A stretch of 64,000 nucleotides of DNA from Lactobacillus sp. ESL0677 (lineage in GTDB: Bacteria > Bacillota > Bacilli > Lactobacillales > Lactobacillaceae). Below the pieces are notes generated by a model. The model searched no databases, was not told the DNA's origin, and saw nothing but the letters and a program-made list of their open reading frames with translations. Location: NCBI RefSeq assembly GCF_029392875.1, contig NZ_CP113946.1:1922001-1986000 (forward strand). Direction: 5' to 3'. Of the stretch, positions 7,395 to 17,710 are shown in pieces. Every line of letters starts with the position of its first letter. The first letter of the stretch is position 1. The position numbers were made by a program, and so were the translations under genes.

Positions 7395-7454
7395 ATTACT
7401 CTCACCCCTTAATCAATTTCCTCATATAACATTTTATTATAAGTTGAGCAAAAT

Positions 7455-7484
7455 TTGACAATAAATTTATTACCCGCGTAAAGT
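7455..7484 (+). promoter_or_regulatory. Candidate malolactic promoter and LysR-type operator
   Basis: TTGACA (7455-7460) and TAAAGT (7479-7484) are 18 bp apart. The perfect palindrome AATAAATTTATT (7460-7471) begins at the last base of the -35 box and fits a LysR T-N11-A box. A second TTGCTA/TATTAT pair (7494-7521) lies too close to the ribosome binding site to be the main promoter. Confidence 0.4.
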
Positions 7485-7536
7485 ACAGAATTGTTGCTAT
7501 TAAAAATACTTATTGTATTATATTTGGAGGGCAATT

Positions 7537-9162
7537 ATGGAACAAGGACAAAATATTTTAAACAATCCTTTTTTAAACAAAGGAACTGGTTTTACTAAGC
7601 AAGAACGTGAACAATACGGCTTAACTGGACTACTGCCAGCACGTGTGCAAACATTAGCTGAACAGGCAAGTCAAGCTTACAACCAATTTCAAAGTAAAAC
7701 ATCTGCTCTTGAGAAGCGCCTATTCTTAATGAATATCTTCAACGAGAACCGGACGTTATTCTTTTACTTGATGGGACAACATATTGTTGAATTTATGCCA
7801 ATCGTTTACGATCCCACTGTTGCCGACTCAATTGAGCAATATGGTCAATTGTTTACTAACCCGCAAAATGCGGCTTTTTTATCAATTGACGATGCGGCAA
7901 ATATCACAGCAGCCCTAACCAACGCTGCAGCAGGTCGCGATATTCGTTTAATTGTTGCAACCGATGCTCAAGGCATTTTAGGTATTGGCGACTGGGGCGT
8001 TAACGGCATTGACATCGCCATTGGTAAGCTGATGGTTTACACTGCCGCTGCCGGCGTTGACCCTAGCCAAGTTTTGCCCGTTGTATTAGACGTCGGTACT
8101 GATAACCAAACCTTGCTTGATGATCCAGAGTATCTGGGTAACCGTCATCACCGCATTCAAGGTGAACAGTACATGACTTTTGTCGACGAAGTTGTCCAAA
8201 ATATCGAAACTGTCTTCCCGCATGTTTTGTTACACTTTGAAGATTTTGGTCGCGAAAACGCCGCAACCATTTTAAATAAATACAGAAACGATATTTTTAC
8301 TTTCAACGACGATATTCAAGGAACAGGAATTGTTTCTTTAGCCGCAGTTCTTGGTGCGTTAAATATTTCTAAGGAAAAGTTAACAGACCAAATCTTTTTA
8401 ACCTTTGGTGCTGGGACTGCTGGTATCGGAATTGCAAATATGATGCGGGACGAGTTAGTCCGTGCAGGTTTGAGTCCAGAAGAAGCTCGCAAGCACTTTT
8501 ACCTTGTTGATAAGCAAGGCTTATTGTTTGATGATACCCCCGAGCTGACTGCTGGGCAAAAAGACTTCACTAGAACGCGCAATGAATTTGCTAATGCCGA
8601 TGAATTGACTAACCTTGAAGCCGTGGTTAAAGCTGTCCACCCCACAATTATGATTGGGACCTCGACACAACCTGGTGCTTTTACCAAAGCTATTGTCCAA
8701 GAAATGACAGCACATACAGCTAGACCTATTATCTTCCCATTATCTAATCCAACTAAATTAGCCGAGGCCAAAGCCGAAGACTTAATTAAGTGGACTGATG
8801 GTCGGGCTCTTGTTGCGACTGGGATTCCTGCCGATGCAGTTGAATACCAAGGTGTAACCTATGAAATTGGCCAAGCCAATAATGCCCTAGTATATCCAGG
8901 ACTTGGTCTTGGAGCAATATCCGTGAAGGCCAAGCTGATGAGCGATAAAATGGTCGCAACCGCCAGCCATGCTTTAGGTGGGATTGTTGATCCAACTATT
9001 GCCGGTGCTGCAGTTCTGCCGCCAGTTGCGAAACTAACCAGTTTCTCAGCCACAATTGCCGAAAAGGTAGCTCAAACTGCAATTGATCAAGGTTTAGCAG
9101 GTGAAGGAATTACTGACGCCAAAAAAGCCGTTCAAGAAACAAAATGGATGCCTAAATATTAA
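7537..9162 (+). CDS. mleA: Malolactic enzyme
   Basis: Converts L-malate to L-lactate and CO2 using NAD and Mn, helping the cell resist acid and make proton motive force. From M-E-Q-G-Q-N the protein is 541 residues, the usual size. It has the malic-enzyme N-domain ([29 protein letters not shown]), the metal-site region [10 protein letters not shown] and FNDDIQGTG, and an NAD fold with [10 protein letters not shown]. The ATG at 7537 follows GGAGG by 6 nt, so a longer upstream start is unlikely. It is co-transcribed with the permease 26 nt downstream. Confidence 0.96.
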   Translation: MEQGQNILNNPFLNKGTGFTKQEREQYGLTGLLPARVQTLAEQASQAYNQFQSKTSALEKRLFLMNIFNENRTLFFYLMGQHIVEFMPIVYDPTVADSIEQYGQLFTNPQNAAFLSIDDAANITAALTNAAAGRDIRLIVATDAQGILGIGDWGVNGIDIAIGKLMVYTAAAGVDPSQVLPVVLDVGTDNQTLLDDPEYLGNRHHRIQGEQYMTFVDEVVQNIETVFPHVLLHFEDFGRENAATILNKYRNDIFTFNDDIQGTGIVSLAAVLGALNISKEKLTDQIFLTFGAGTAGIGIANMMRDELVRAGLSPEEARKHFYLVDKQGLLFDDTPELTAGQKDFTRTRNEFANADELTNLEAVVKAVHPTIMIGTSTQPGAFTKAIVQEMTAHTARPIIFPLSNPTKLAEAKAEDLIKWTDGRALVATGIPADAVEYQGVTYEIGQANNALVYPGLGLGAISVKAKLMSDKMVATASHALGGIVDPTIAGAAVLPPVAKLTSFSATIAEKVAQTAIDQGLAGEGITDAKKAVQETKWMPKY

Positions 9163-9188
9163 TTAACTACAGAAAGAGGAAACTTTTT

Positions 9189-10154
9189 ATGCAAGTCTTT
9201 TTGACATCTGTATCAAGCGTTGTCGTGATTATCTTAATCATGGCTCTCGGCTTTTTACTAAAACAATTTAATTGGATTGACGATAAATTTGGTAGTGAAA
9301 TTTCTAGTATTATTACTAAAATCGCCCTGCCAGCTTCGATTTTTACAGCCGTTATGAAAAACCTTAGCCGTGGTAGCCTGCTGCAATTATCAACCGAATT
9401 ATTGTTCCCAGCATTGGGCGTAATTATCGGCTACATCATTGCTTGGCTCTGCGTCAAAGTCTTCAAAATCCGTCCTGGCCGCCGCGGCATTTTTATGAAC
9501 GCCGTGGTTAATGCCAATACAATTTTCATCGGAATGCCGTTAAACATGGCACTTTTCGGTGATCAAGCCATGTCTTACTTCTTGGTATATTACATTATCA
9601 ACACCGTTTCCACTTGGGCCTTTGGCGTTTTCTTAATTCAAAACGACGACCCAACTGCTAAGGGTAAACAGACTAGCCACAAAATTAATTGGAAAAAACT
9701 TTTACCAATGCCACTTGTTGGTTTTATTGTTGCTCTAGTCTGGATGTTATTAGGGATTCCTGTACCTACCTTCTTAAACTCTACATTAACTTACGTTGGG
9801 AACTTAGTAACACCACTTTCACTTGTTTATATCGGGATTGTCCTGCATGACGCCGGGATTAAGAACGTCAAGTTCGATCGTGATTCAATCTTGGCCTTGA
9901 TTGGTCGGTTCATTCTTTCACCAATCGTTTTAATTATTTTAATTAAAATTGGAATGAATGCTGGCTTCAACCTGCCAAGCTTGATGCGGCAAACCCTAGT
10001 TGTGCAATCAGCAACGCCAATGTTAGCTGTTTTACCAATTTTAGCTAACGAATCACACGGCGATGTTAAATACGCAACCAACATTGTTGTCGAAAGTACA
10101 ATTCTCTTCATTATTGTAGTGCCAATTTTGATGACGATTTTACAATTTATCTAA
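9189..10154 (+). CDS. mleP: AEC-family malate permease
   Basis: A 321-residue membrane protein of the auxin-efflux-carrier family with about ten helices and a charged central loop (about residues 155-170). Its place directly after the malolactic enzyme marks it as the malate/lactate transporter. The pair runs an electrogenic malate cycle. A strong terminator follows. Confidence 0.92.
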   Translation: MQVFLTSVSSVVVIILIMALGFLLKQFNWIDDKFGSEISSIITKIALPASIFTAVMKNLSRGSLLQLSTELLFPALGVIIGYIIAWLCVKVFKIRPGRRGIFMNAVVNANTIFIGMPLNMALFGDQAMSYFLVYYIINTVSTWAFGVFLIQNDDPTAKGKQTSHKINWKKLLPMPLVGFIVALVWMLLGIPVPTFLNSTLTYVGNLVTPLSLVYIGIVLHDAGIKNVKFDRDSILALIGRFILSPIVLIILIKIGMNAGFNLPSLMRQTLVVQSATPMLAVLPILANESHGDVKYATNIVVESTILFIIVVPILMTILQFI

Positions 10155-10167
10155 CAATTAAAAGAAT

Positions 10168-10206
10168 AAAGGCCAAGCTGTCATCACTAGCTTGGCCTTT
10201 ATTTTT
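10168..10206 (+). terminator. Terminator of the malolactic operon
   Basis: Perfect 12-bp inverted repeat AAAGGCCAAGCT / AGCTTGGCCTTT (10168-10179 and 10189-10200) followed by ATTTTTTT. Confidence 0.93.
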
Positions 10207-10275
10207 TTAGCTTTAATACCGCCACTAACTTAGCATTGTATTCTTCATTAAAAATCGGTATAATTGGAAGCGATA

Positions 10276-10360
10276 ACACGAGGGGGGCCTTTTAGGCTGA
10301 GATGAAACAACGTTTCAGACCCTTTGAACCTGTAAGCTAATACTTGCGCGAGGAACGTGT
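10276..10360 (+). promoter_or_regulatory. TPP riboswitch (THI element) aptamer
   Basis: Contains the conserved THI-box blocks: CTGAGATG (10297-10304), ACCCTTTGAACCTG (10319-10332), TAATACTTGCG and the closing AGGAA. The outer stem P1 is ACACG (10276-10280) with CGTGT (10356-10360). It binds thiamine pyrophosphate and controls thiMDE. Confidence 0.97.
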
Positions 10361-10405
10361 CAACTACCTATTGCTTTGACACAACTACGTGCCAAAGCTT
10401 TTTTA
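10357..10405 (+). terminator. Riboswitch expression platform: antiterminator and terminator
   Basis: Two exclusive folds are visible. GTGTCAA (10357-10363) pairs with TTGACAC (10376-10382) as antiterminator, using the 3' strand of aptamer stem P1. Alternatively GCTTTG-A-CAC (10373-10382) pairs with GTG-C-CAAAGC (10389-10398) followed by TTTTTT, a terminator. TPP binding locks P1, frees the terminator arm and stops transcription before thiM. Confidence 0.88.
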
Positions 10406-10452
10406 TTAGCTTGGCTCTGAGGACTTCTTCAATTATTTTTAGGAGAAAAATT

Positions 10453-11241
10453 ATGCAGTTAGAATTATTAGATAAATTGCGCAAACAGAACCCCGTTGTT
10501 CTTAATGCCGCTAACTTCGTTACCGTTCAAGATGTCGCCAATGGATTGAATGCGATTGGTGCTTCGCCCATTATGAGTAACGAAATTGATGAAACCAGCG
10601 AAATGGTCAACATGGCCTCGGCCGTAGCGATTAACATGGGTAGTTTAACTAAATTACAGATTGCGCACATGAAGGAAATGGGCGATTTAGCTCGAGAATA
10701 CAAAAAGCCAATCGTACTAGATCCTGTTGCTGTTGGCGCTGTCCAATATCGACTTAATGTTGCCCAAGACTTATTATGGAACTTCCATGTGGGTGTGATT
10801 CGTGGTAATGCGGGAGAAATCGCCGCTTTAGGTGAATTTGCATGGAATGCTAAGGGGATTGATGCTGGATCAGGCACTGGTAACCTTGACGAAATCACCA
10901 TGGAAGTAGCTAAAAAGTATCATTGTACTGTTATTGCTAGTGGTGCAACTGATACAATTAGTGATGGCAATAATGTAGTTCACATTCATAATGGTACCCC
11001 ACTATTTCAAGCTCATGTCGGGTCCGGCGACATGTTAACCAGCATTGTCGCTGCCTTCTGTGCAGTAACCGATAGTCGTTTCGAGGCAGCCCAAGCTGCA
11101 ACGCTTGTTTTTGGCTCAATCGGACAATTGGTCGTCCAAGATCATCCCGATGTTGGCCCCGGCAGTTTTGGGATGTACCTCATGGACTACTTAGCTAAAG
11201 TACAAGTTGCTGATATTAAAAAGATTGCTGATTATGATTAA
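10453..11241 (+). CDS. thiM: Hydroxyethylthiazole kinase ThiM
   Basis: Phosphorylates 4-methyl-5-(2-hydroxyethyl)thiazole in thiamine salvage. From M-Q-L-E-L-L the protein is 262 residues. Ribokinase-like fold with family motifs SPIMSNEIDE near the start, VLDPVAVGA, VIRGNAGEI and the C-terminal VGSGDMLTS active-site/anion-hole segment. The ATG at 10453 follows AGGAG closely; an upstream in-frame start would lie inside the riboswitch terminator. First gene of thiMDE. Confidence 0.96.
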   Translation: MQLELLDKLRKQNPVVLNAANFVTVQDVANGLNAIGASPIMSNEIDETSEMVNMASAVAINMGSLTKLQIAHMKEMGDLAREYKKPIVLDPVAVGAVQYRLNVAQDLLWNFHVGVIRGNAGEIAALGEFAWNAKGIDAGSGTGNLDEITMEVAKKYHCTVIASGATDTISDGNNVVHIHNGTPLFQAHVGSGDMLTSIVAAFCAVTDSRFEAAQAATLVFGSIGQLVVQDHPDVGPGSFGMYLMDYLAKVQVADIKKIADYD

Positions 11242-11252
11242 GGAAGTATTTT

Positions 11253-12056
11253 ATGGCAGAAGAAATTAATTCATTCCCTCAAGTTCTGACAATTGCTGGC
11301 ACAGATTCTGGCGGTGGTGCTGGCATTATGGCAGACCTCAAGACCTTTCAAATGCAAGGCGTCTTTGGCACTGCGGTTGTGGTCGCCGTTACTGCCCAAA
11401 ACACATTAGGTGTCCAGGCATCGCACTTACTGCCACTTGAGATGATTGATAAGCAGTGTGCATCTTTAGCTGCTGATTTTAAAATTCGGGCAACCAAAAC
11501 CGGCATGCTTGGTGATGCTGCCCACGTCCACCAAGTGGCACTTAACTTGCAAAAATATGACTTCGGTCCAGTTACCGTTGACCCTGTCATGGTGGCTAAA
11601 GGTGGTGCCCACCTGCTAAGTGAAGATGCAATTACAACCGTAAAGAAGGAGTTATTTCCATTAGCCAACTTAGTAACTCCTAACTTGCCAGAAGCGCAGG
11701 TGTTAACGGGCATGACTGTTACTTCACAGCAGCAATATCCCGACCTTGCCCACTCGCTGCAAGAGATGGGCGTTAAAAACGTGCTAATCAAGGGCGGACA
11801 CTCCACTACTGAAGAAGTTCGCGACTTTGCCCTTCTCGAAGACGGCTCCAGCTTCTGGGTTAGCAGTCCGCGGACACATACTAAGCGCACACATGGTACC
11901 GGCGATACCTTAGCTGCCGCAATTACTGCCCAGCTGGCCCTGGGACATGACTTAGCCGCTGCTGTTAAACTCGCTAAAAAATACGTTACGAAGACAATTG
12001 AACAAACAATCCAGGTGGGTCATGGTCACGGACCACTCAACCACTGGGCAAAATAG
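11253..12056 (+). CDS. thiD: Hydroxymethylpyrimidine/phosphomethylpyrimidine kinase ThiD
   Basis: Phosphorylates HMP to HMP-PP, the pyrimidine half of thiamine. 267 residues. Opening VLTIAGTDSGGGAGIMADLK, the substrate-binding signature; VTVDPVMVAKGG and the HGTGDTLAAAI nucleotide/anion-hole motif near the C-terminus. It starts 11 nt after thiM. HMP could come from TenA salvage. Confidence 0.96.
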   Translation: MAEEINSFPQVLTIAGTDSGGGAGIMADLKTFQMQGVFGTAVVVAVTAQNTLGVQASHLLPLEMIDKQCASLAADFKIRATKTGMLGDAAHVHQVALNLQKYDFGPVTVDPVMVAKGGAHLLSEDAITTVKKELFPLANLVTPNLPEAQVLTGMTVTSQQQYPDLAHSLQEMGVKNVLIKGGHSTTEEVRDFALLEDGSSFWVSSPRTHTKRTHGTGDTLAAAITAQLALGHDLAAAVKLAKKYVTKTIEQTIQVGHGHGPLNHWAK

Positions 12057-12069
12057 ATAGGAAAAACTA

Positions 12070-12723
12070 ATGCAAAAGTTTAATGCAAATATTCTTCAAG
12101 CTTACTTTATTTGTGGTACCCAAGATTTACCTGCTGGCAAAACCCTGCCGGAAATCGTTAAAGAAGCGCTAGAAGCTGGAATTACGGCTTTTCAATTTCG
12201 TGATAAGGGACCTAATTCAACTTTAAATGATAATGAGCGACTGCCAATGGCTCGCAAGTTGCATGAGCTTTGTCAACAATATCAAGTGCCCTTCTTTATT
12301 GATGATGATGTTGCTTTAGCCAAAGCAGTTAATGCCGAAGGAATCCATGTTGGTCAAAGTGATGAAGCCATCCAACAAGTAATTGACGAGGTCGGCGGCC
12401 AAATGATTGTGGGTTACTCCTGCTCGACTTTAGCAGAAATTGAAGCTGGCAATCAAATTGCAGGGATTGATTATTATGGCAGCGGACCGATTTTTGCGAC
12501 CCAATCCAAGGCTGATGCTGACCCTGTAATTGGTCTTAATGGTCTTAGCGAATCGGTAACCAGCAGTGAGCATCCCATCGTTGCTATCGGTGGTATCACG
12601 GTAAAAGACCTGCCTGATATTGCTCATACTGGAGCCGCTGGTGCCGCAGTAATTTCAATGATTGCTCAAAGTAGCGATATTAATGAAACCGTTCAGGCAA
12701 TGCTTGATGCACCGTGGCAATAA
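12070..12723 (+). CDS. thiE: Thiamine-phosphate synthase ThiE
   Basis: Joins HMP-PP and thiazole phosphate to thiamine phosphate. 217 residues, TIM-barrel with FQFRDKGPN, FFIDDDVALA, GIHVGQSD, GPIFATQSKADAD and VAIGGIT motifs. Last gene of the riboswitch-controlled salvage operon; no thiC or thiG is near, so the cell appears to salvage rather than build thiamine de novo, as far as this window shows. Confidence 0.96.
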   Translation: MQKFNANILQAYFICGTQDLPAGKTLPEIVKEALEAGITAFQFRDKGPNSTLNDNERLPMARKLHELCQQYQVPFFIDDDVALAKAVNAEGIHVGQSDEAIQQVIDEVGGQMIVGYSCSTLAEIEAGNQIAGIDYYGSGPIFATQSKADADPVIGLNGLSESVTSSEHPIVAIGGITVKDLPDIAHTGAAGAAVISMIAQSSDINETVQAMLDAPWQ

Positions 12724-12750
12724 AATACTTAATCTTAAATACACATTTAA

Positions 12751-12784
12751 AGACCTACCAGCAAAAATGCTAGTAGGTCTTATT
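12751..12784. terminator. Convergent terminator after thiE
   Basis: AGACCTACCAGC / GCTAGTAGGTCT (12751-12762, 12769-12780) with a 6-nt loop and one mismatch that is G-U on the minus strand; serves thiE and the convergent membrane-protein gene. Confidence 0.85.
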
Positions 12785-12796
12785 TATATTCAATAA

Positions 12797-13219
12797 TTAA
12801 TTTTTTAGTTCTTCAATAATTGCAAAAATCACCTGTAAAATCCAGCCGATATTCCAATACACGATTGAAATACATGCAATACCTAAACACACATCATTCT
12901 TATATTTACTATATAATATGGCAAAAATCAGAAAGACAATTAAAGCCAACCAGCTTAACCATTTTAGCGCTCGCGCACCAACAATATTATTAATATAACG
13001 ATCACGTTCATCATTATCCCATTCATCACGCTTGCCTTTTTTAATATCTTTTGCATTAAAATAACAGCCTAAAGCACAGAACAAGCATACAGCTGCCCAA
13101 ATAAAATGCTTAATCATAAAAAGACCATCATGATCCTGAACTACCATGATTATTTCGCTTAAACCACCAAGTAAAAACATTAATTGCCACGCAGCGTTTC
13201 GTAATAACTTTTTCTTCAT
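12797..13219 (-). CDS. Small membrane protein coupled to an XRE regulator
   Basis: A 140-residue protein with four likely membrane segments: W-Q-L-M-F-L-L-G-G, I-W-A-A-V-C-L-F-C-A-L-G, a pair near LALIVFLIFAIL, and a last helix at the C-terminus. A charged middle loop contains KKGKRDEWDNDERDRYI. The start chosen is M-K-K-K-L-L at 13219, preceded 8 nt by GGAG that lies inside the end of the upstream HTH gene, so translation is probably coupled. Small XRE regulator plus multi-helix membrane protein is a common Firmicutes pair; the function is unknown. Confidence 0.75.
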   Translation of the reverse strand: MKKKLLRNAAWQLMFLLGGLSEIIMVVQDHDGLFMIKHFIWAAVCLFCALGCYFNAKDIKKGKRDEWDNDERDRYINNIVGARALKWLSWLALIVFLIFAILYSKYKNDVCLGIACISIVYWNIGWILQVIFAIIEELKN

Positions 13220-13221
13220 TA

Positions 13222-13428
13222 TTAGTTCTCCAAATATTCTTTTAAACAAAATAACTCTTCAATACTTATGCCAAAAAAGCACGCCAACTTATATGCTAGT
13301 AATAGCGATGGCTTGTACTTACCCTTTTCTACAGAAATAATTGTTCGTTGTGTAACCCCAACTTTGTCAGCCAGTTCTTCCTGAGTTAATTTATGCTCTA
13401 GTCGCAATTTTTTCACTAAATTCGGCAT
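13222..13428 (-). CDS. Short XRE-family transcriptional regulator
   Basis: A 68-residue protein made almost wholly of an HTH_3 domain: LVKKLRLEHKLTQEELA, then VTQRTIISVEKGKYKPS and AYKLACFFGISIEELF. This is the YozG/Cro-like class. The start is uncertain between 13428 and 13437; 13428 (M-P-N-L-V) has AGAG 8 nt upstream. An extended palindrome just upstream (13458-13489) is the probable autoregulatory operator. Confidence 0.88.
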   Translation of the reverse strand: MPNLVKKLRLEHKLTQEELADKVGVTQRTIISVEKGKYKPSLLLAYKLACFFGISIEELFCLKEYLEN

Positions 13429-13457
13429 TATTTTCATCTCTACATTCAATATTCAAT

Positions 13458-13489
13458 ATGAAGTTTGCTTCATATGAAACTAACTTCAT
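13458..13489. promoter_or_regulatory. Nested palindromic operator upstream of the XRE gene
   Basis: ATGAAGTT (13458-13465) mirrors AACTTCAT (13482-13489) around a perfect inner palindrome TTCATATGAA (13469-13478), all sharing one centre. The symmetry suggests a dimer or dimer-of-dimers binding site, presumably for the XRE protein encoded 30 nt downstream. Confidence 0.6.
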
Positions 13490-13563
13490 ATTATTACATT
13501 TGGTAATAAAAATCAATCATAAATAAAAAATATCTATTCCTAATCAGGAACAGATATTTTAAT

Positions 13564-14325
13564 TTACACATAGTTAATTTCGACATCGCCAAACTTACTA
13601 TTGCCGGTTAATACTAGCGTTGGCCCGCCACCATTAGAGCTGCCATTAATCTCAACATCGCCGAAGATTGACGACATCTGGTCATCAACCTGCCACGATA
13701 ATGGAATATAAAGCGAGACATCACTCATTGATGAATTAATATCCACAATTATCGTATCAGTTGCCGGTTTAGCCGCATCAAGATAGACCTTGGCATCCCC
13801 CATTAACGAATTGATCGTAACACTGCGCAAACTCTGCGAGCGAACATACCGCGAAACATCAGACAGCTTTTGATTAACCACAATGTCTTGCTCATCTACA
13901 TCCTGACTGCTACTGTCAAAAACATGATCGGCGTGAAATGACTTTTCTGTGCCAAACTTTGACCAACCACCATTGACATTATGCCCGTTAATATACACAT
14001 GCGTATGGTGCCGTTTGTGTGGAAAAATCATGTGCAGGCCACCAGTGATTAAACATGCCGCAAGTAAGACAGTCCACGGGACAATCTTAGTGATTTTTAG
14101 CGGCTGGGCATACACAATTAACAACAAGGCAATTGAAAAAATCGTGCCACCAATACTGCGATTAGTCAGGCCTTCAATCAAGCACGCACCAAAAATAATT
14201 GTCCAAAAAATCGTCCAAAAATTTAGCCGAAACGAAAACAAATTTAACTGATTCATGATTAAAAAGATTGCTGCTCCAAGTAATGCTATTCCCCAAAACA
14301 GTTCTCTAATCTTTTGCTTTTTCAT
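13564..14325 (-). CDS. LiaF-like membrane protein with cell-wall-stress C-terminal domain
   Basis: 253 residues. Four hydrophobic segments in the first 105 residues form the LiaF transmembrane domain; the rest is a soluble beta-rich domain with FGTEKSF, INSLMGDAKVYLD, INSSMSDVSLYIP and SSIFGDVEING repeats, typical of LiaF/YvqF C-termini. Such proteins restrain or sense envelope-stress signalling. The start codon overlaps the stop of the LytTR gene by one base (TAATG), so the two form a coupled operon. Confidence 0.88.
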   Translation of the reverse strand: MKKQKIRELFWGIALLGAAIFLIMNQLNLFSFRLNFWTIFWTIIFGACLIEGLTNRSIGGTIFSIALLLIVYAQPLKITKIVPWTVLLAACLITGGLHMIFPHKRHHTHVYINGHNVNGGWSKFGTEKSFHADHVFDSSSQDVDEQDIVVNQKLSDVSRYVRSQSLRSVTINSLMGDAKVYLDAAKPATDTIIVDINSSMSDVSLYIPLSWQVDDQMSSIFGDVEINGSSNGGGPTLVLTGNSKFGDVEINYV

Positions 14326-14780
14326 TATAATGGCCTTCTCTCGTTTAATCGATCACTCAAGCTGTGGTAATAGTGGCGTGAAACATAGACAGTTTTATAA
14401 GTATCATGAAAGTGTACCTGGCAATTAGTAATTGACCTAGTCAATGAATACACTTGCTGCAAATTCAAAATCGTGGATTTGGAAACGCGCATAAACTGAC
14501 TGCTCAATAAGTTCTCTAGTTCGTATAATTTATAATTAACACTAAACGAATCACGTCCCGTATGTGCAACCACTTGCCGATCTTCTGTTTCAAAGAACAA
14601 AATGTCGTTTAAATCCAAATAATATGAAACGTCATCTTTATAACATTCAAGCTGGTCGGGTCTCTGACTGACTTCCTGCAGCTGCCGATAGATCCGCTCA
14701 ATTTCTGGCGACAATTCTTTTGCTTTAATTGTTACTACTGGTTCAGTCACATCAGGGTCAAGGTCAATTTTTACTTTCAT
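14325..14780 (-). CDS. LytTR-domain DNA-binding regulator
   Basis: 151 residues; the C-terminal two thirds is a LytTR domain (SYYLDLNDILFFETEDRQV, SSQFMRVSKSTILNLQQV, YVSRHYY). There is no receiver domain, so it is a stand-alone LytTR protein as is common in lactobacilli. The ATG at 14780 stands 6 nt after AGGTG. It is followed by the overlapping LiaF-like gene; the pair probably answers to envelope stress and regulates itself. Confidence 0.88.
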   Translation of the reverse strand: MKVKIDLDPDVTEPVVTIKAKELSPEIERIYRQLQEVSQRPDQLECYKDDVSYYLDLNDILFFETEDRQVVAHTGRDSFSVNYKLYELENLLSSQFMRVSKSTILNLQQVYSLTRSITNCQVHFHDTYKTVYVSRHYYHSLSDRLNERRPL

Positions 14781-14896
14781 GATTCTCACCTGCCTTTCAT
14801 GATGATTATTAAACGCTAATTTAAAGCCAAAATCTACCCTCTTTGCATAAGTGGTCGCTTTAAGTGCGTAAGTTGCAATTAGAACGACTCTAATTA

Positions 14897-14925
14897 AAAA
14901 GCAGACTCGATTAAGTCCGCTTTTT
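14897..14925 (-). terminator. Terminator of purA-purB
   Basis: AAAAGCAGACT / AGTCCGCTTTT (14897-14907, 14914-14924), one mismatch, followed by a T-run on the minus strand. Confidence 0.85.
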
Positions 14926-14926
14926 G

Positions 14927-16222
14927 TTATTCAAGTCCTACTTGATGAAAGATTTCATCAACATGACGCAAATGATAATGGTAATCAAAGGCATCAGCCA
15001 CATCAGTCTCGGACAAGTAATTCATAATTTGGCTATCTTCAACTAGCTTTCTAAATGAAATACCATCCTGCCATGATTTAGTCGTTAACTTTTGCACCAT
15101 ATCATAAGCTGCTTCACGAGATAAACCTGCCTCATCAATCAGCTTCAGCAATAGACGCTGTGAATAAATCAGACCATAGGTCTTGTCCATGTTCTTAAGC
15201 ATTGTTTCTGGGAAAACATCTAGGTTAGTCAAAATCCGGTTAAAGCGGTCAAGCATGTAATCAATCCCAATCGTGGTATCAGGTAAAATTACCCGCTCAG
15301 CACTTGAATGCGAAATGTCCCGTTCATGCCATAAAGTTACATCTTCGTAAGCCGTCACAATATTGCCACGCAGCACCCGCGCCATGCCACATAAGTTCTC
15401 TGAACCAATCGGGTTACGCTTGTGTGGCATCGCCGATGAACCCTTTTGACCAGCGCGAAAATGTTCTTCAACTTCATGAATTTCCGAACGTTGTAAACCA
15501 CGGATTTCCGTTGCCCAGTTTTCAATACTTGTGGCAATCAATGCCAAAGTAGCAATATATTCGGCATGCAAGTCACGGGGCAAAATTTGACTGGTAATTG
15601 GTTGCCGCGTTAAACCCAATTGCTTCATTACGCTAGCTTCAACAGCTGGCGGCACGTTGGCAAAAGTACCAACAGCACCAGAAATCTTCCCGGATTCAAC
15701 ACCCTTAGCCGCATGTTCAAAACGGTCAATGTCCCGATTAATTTCGGCATACCAACGAGCAAGCTTCAAGCCAAAAGTAGTTGGCTCTGCTTGGACGCCA
15801 TGTGTCCGGCCCATTTCAACGGTATCCTTATATTTAAGAGCTTTTGCTGCAATCGTTTCTTTTAGTGCGAGCAAATCTTGCCGAATAATTGCATCAGCCT
15901 GCTTCAAGATATAGCCTTGAGCCGTATCAACCACATCGGTTGAGGTCAAACCAAAGTGAACCCACTTTTTTTCTGGGCCAAGGCTCTCCGAAACAGTTCT
16001 GGTAAAGGCTACTACATCATGATGCGTTACCTGCTCAAGTTCTGCAACACGCTGCGCAGTAAAACTAGCATTTTTAGCAATTTTGGCTGCATCAGCTGCC
16101 GGAACCTCACCTAGTTCACTCCAAGCATTGGTTGCCGCAATCTCGACCTTTAACCATGCCGCATATTTATTTTCATCTGTCCAAATTTTACCCATTTCTG
16201 GGCGTGTGTAGCGCTCAAGCAT
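14927..16222 (-). CDS. purB: Adenylosuccinate lyase
   Basis: Cleaves SAICAR and adenylosuccinate, releasing fumarate in purine synthesis. 431 residues, normal length. Fumarase/aspartase-fold signature GSSAMPHKRNPI is intact, with VEMGRTHGVQAEPT (catalytic His) and VHFGLTSTDVVDT. It lies 3 nt after purA and shares its transcript. Confidence 0.97.
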   Translation of the reverse strand: MLERYTRPEMGKIWTDENKYAAWLKVEIAATNAWSELGEVPAADAAKIAKNASFTAQRVAELEQVTHHDVVAFTRTVSESLGPEKKWVHFGLTSTDVVDTAQGYILKQADAIIRQDLLALKETIAAKALKYKDTVEMGRTHGVQAEPTTFGLKLARWYAEINRDIDRFEHAAKGVESGKISGAVGTFANVPPAVEASVMKQLGLTRQPITSQILPRDLHAEYIATLALIATSIENWATEIRGLQRSEIHEVEEHFRAGQKGSSAMPHKRNPIGSENLCGMARVLRGNIVTAYEDVTLWHERDISHSSAERVILPDTTIGIDYMLDRFNRILTNLDVFPETMLKNMDKTYGLIYSQRLLLKLIDEAGLSREAAYDMVQKLTTKSWQDGISFRKLVEDSQIMNYLSETDVADAFDYHYHLRHVDEIFHQVGLE

Positions 16223-16225
16223 CGG

Positions 16226-17545
<1,320 letters not shown>

Positions 17546-17589
17546 TCACAAAAATTAGTCTAACAATTTATAAGCTGTTAGTCAAATTA

Positions 17590-17634
17590 AAATGCGAATT
17601 ATTTTAGCGATTTAATTTTTAATAGTTCGATTTT
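17590..17634. promoter_or_regulatory. Candidate inverted PurBox pair between purA and guaC
   Basis: On the plus strand AAATGCGAATTAT (17590-17602) and on the minus strand AAAATCGAACTAT (17622-17634) match the PurR box AWWWCCGAACWWT with two and one mismatches; the central CGAA is kept in both. They face each other in the purA-guaC divergent region, as PurR boxes often do. Matched by eye only. Confidence 0.42.
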
Positions 17635-17710
17635 TATATTGACAAATTAAAATAAATTGATTATAGTTACTCTCGTTCAAACAGATAAGGAATTAGGAGT
17701 CGATTGAATT

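Noticed and set aside
11348..11890. 180-codon frame opposite thiD
   Set aside because: Shadow of thiD on the other strand; Ser/Thr/Cys-rich with no ribosome binding site.
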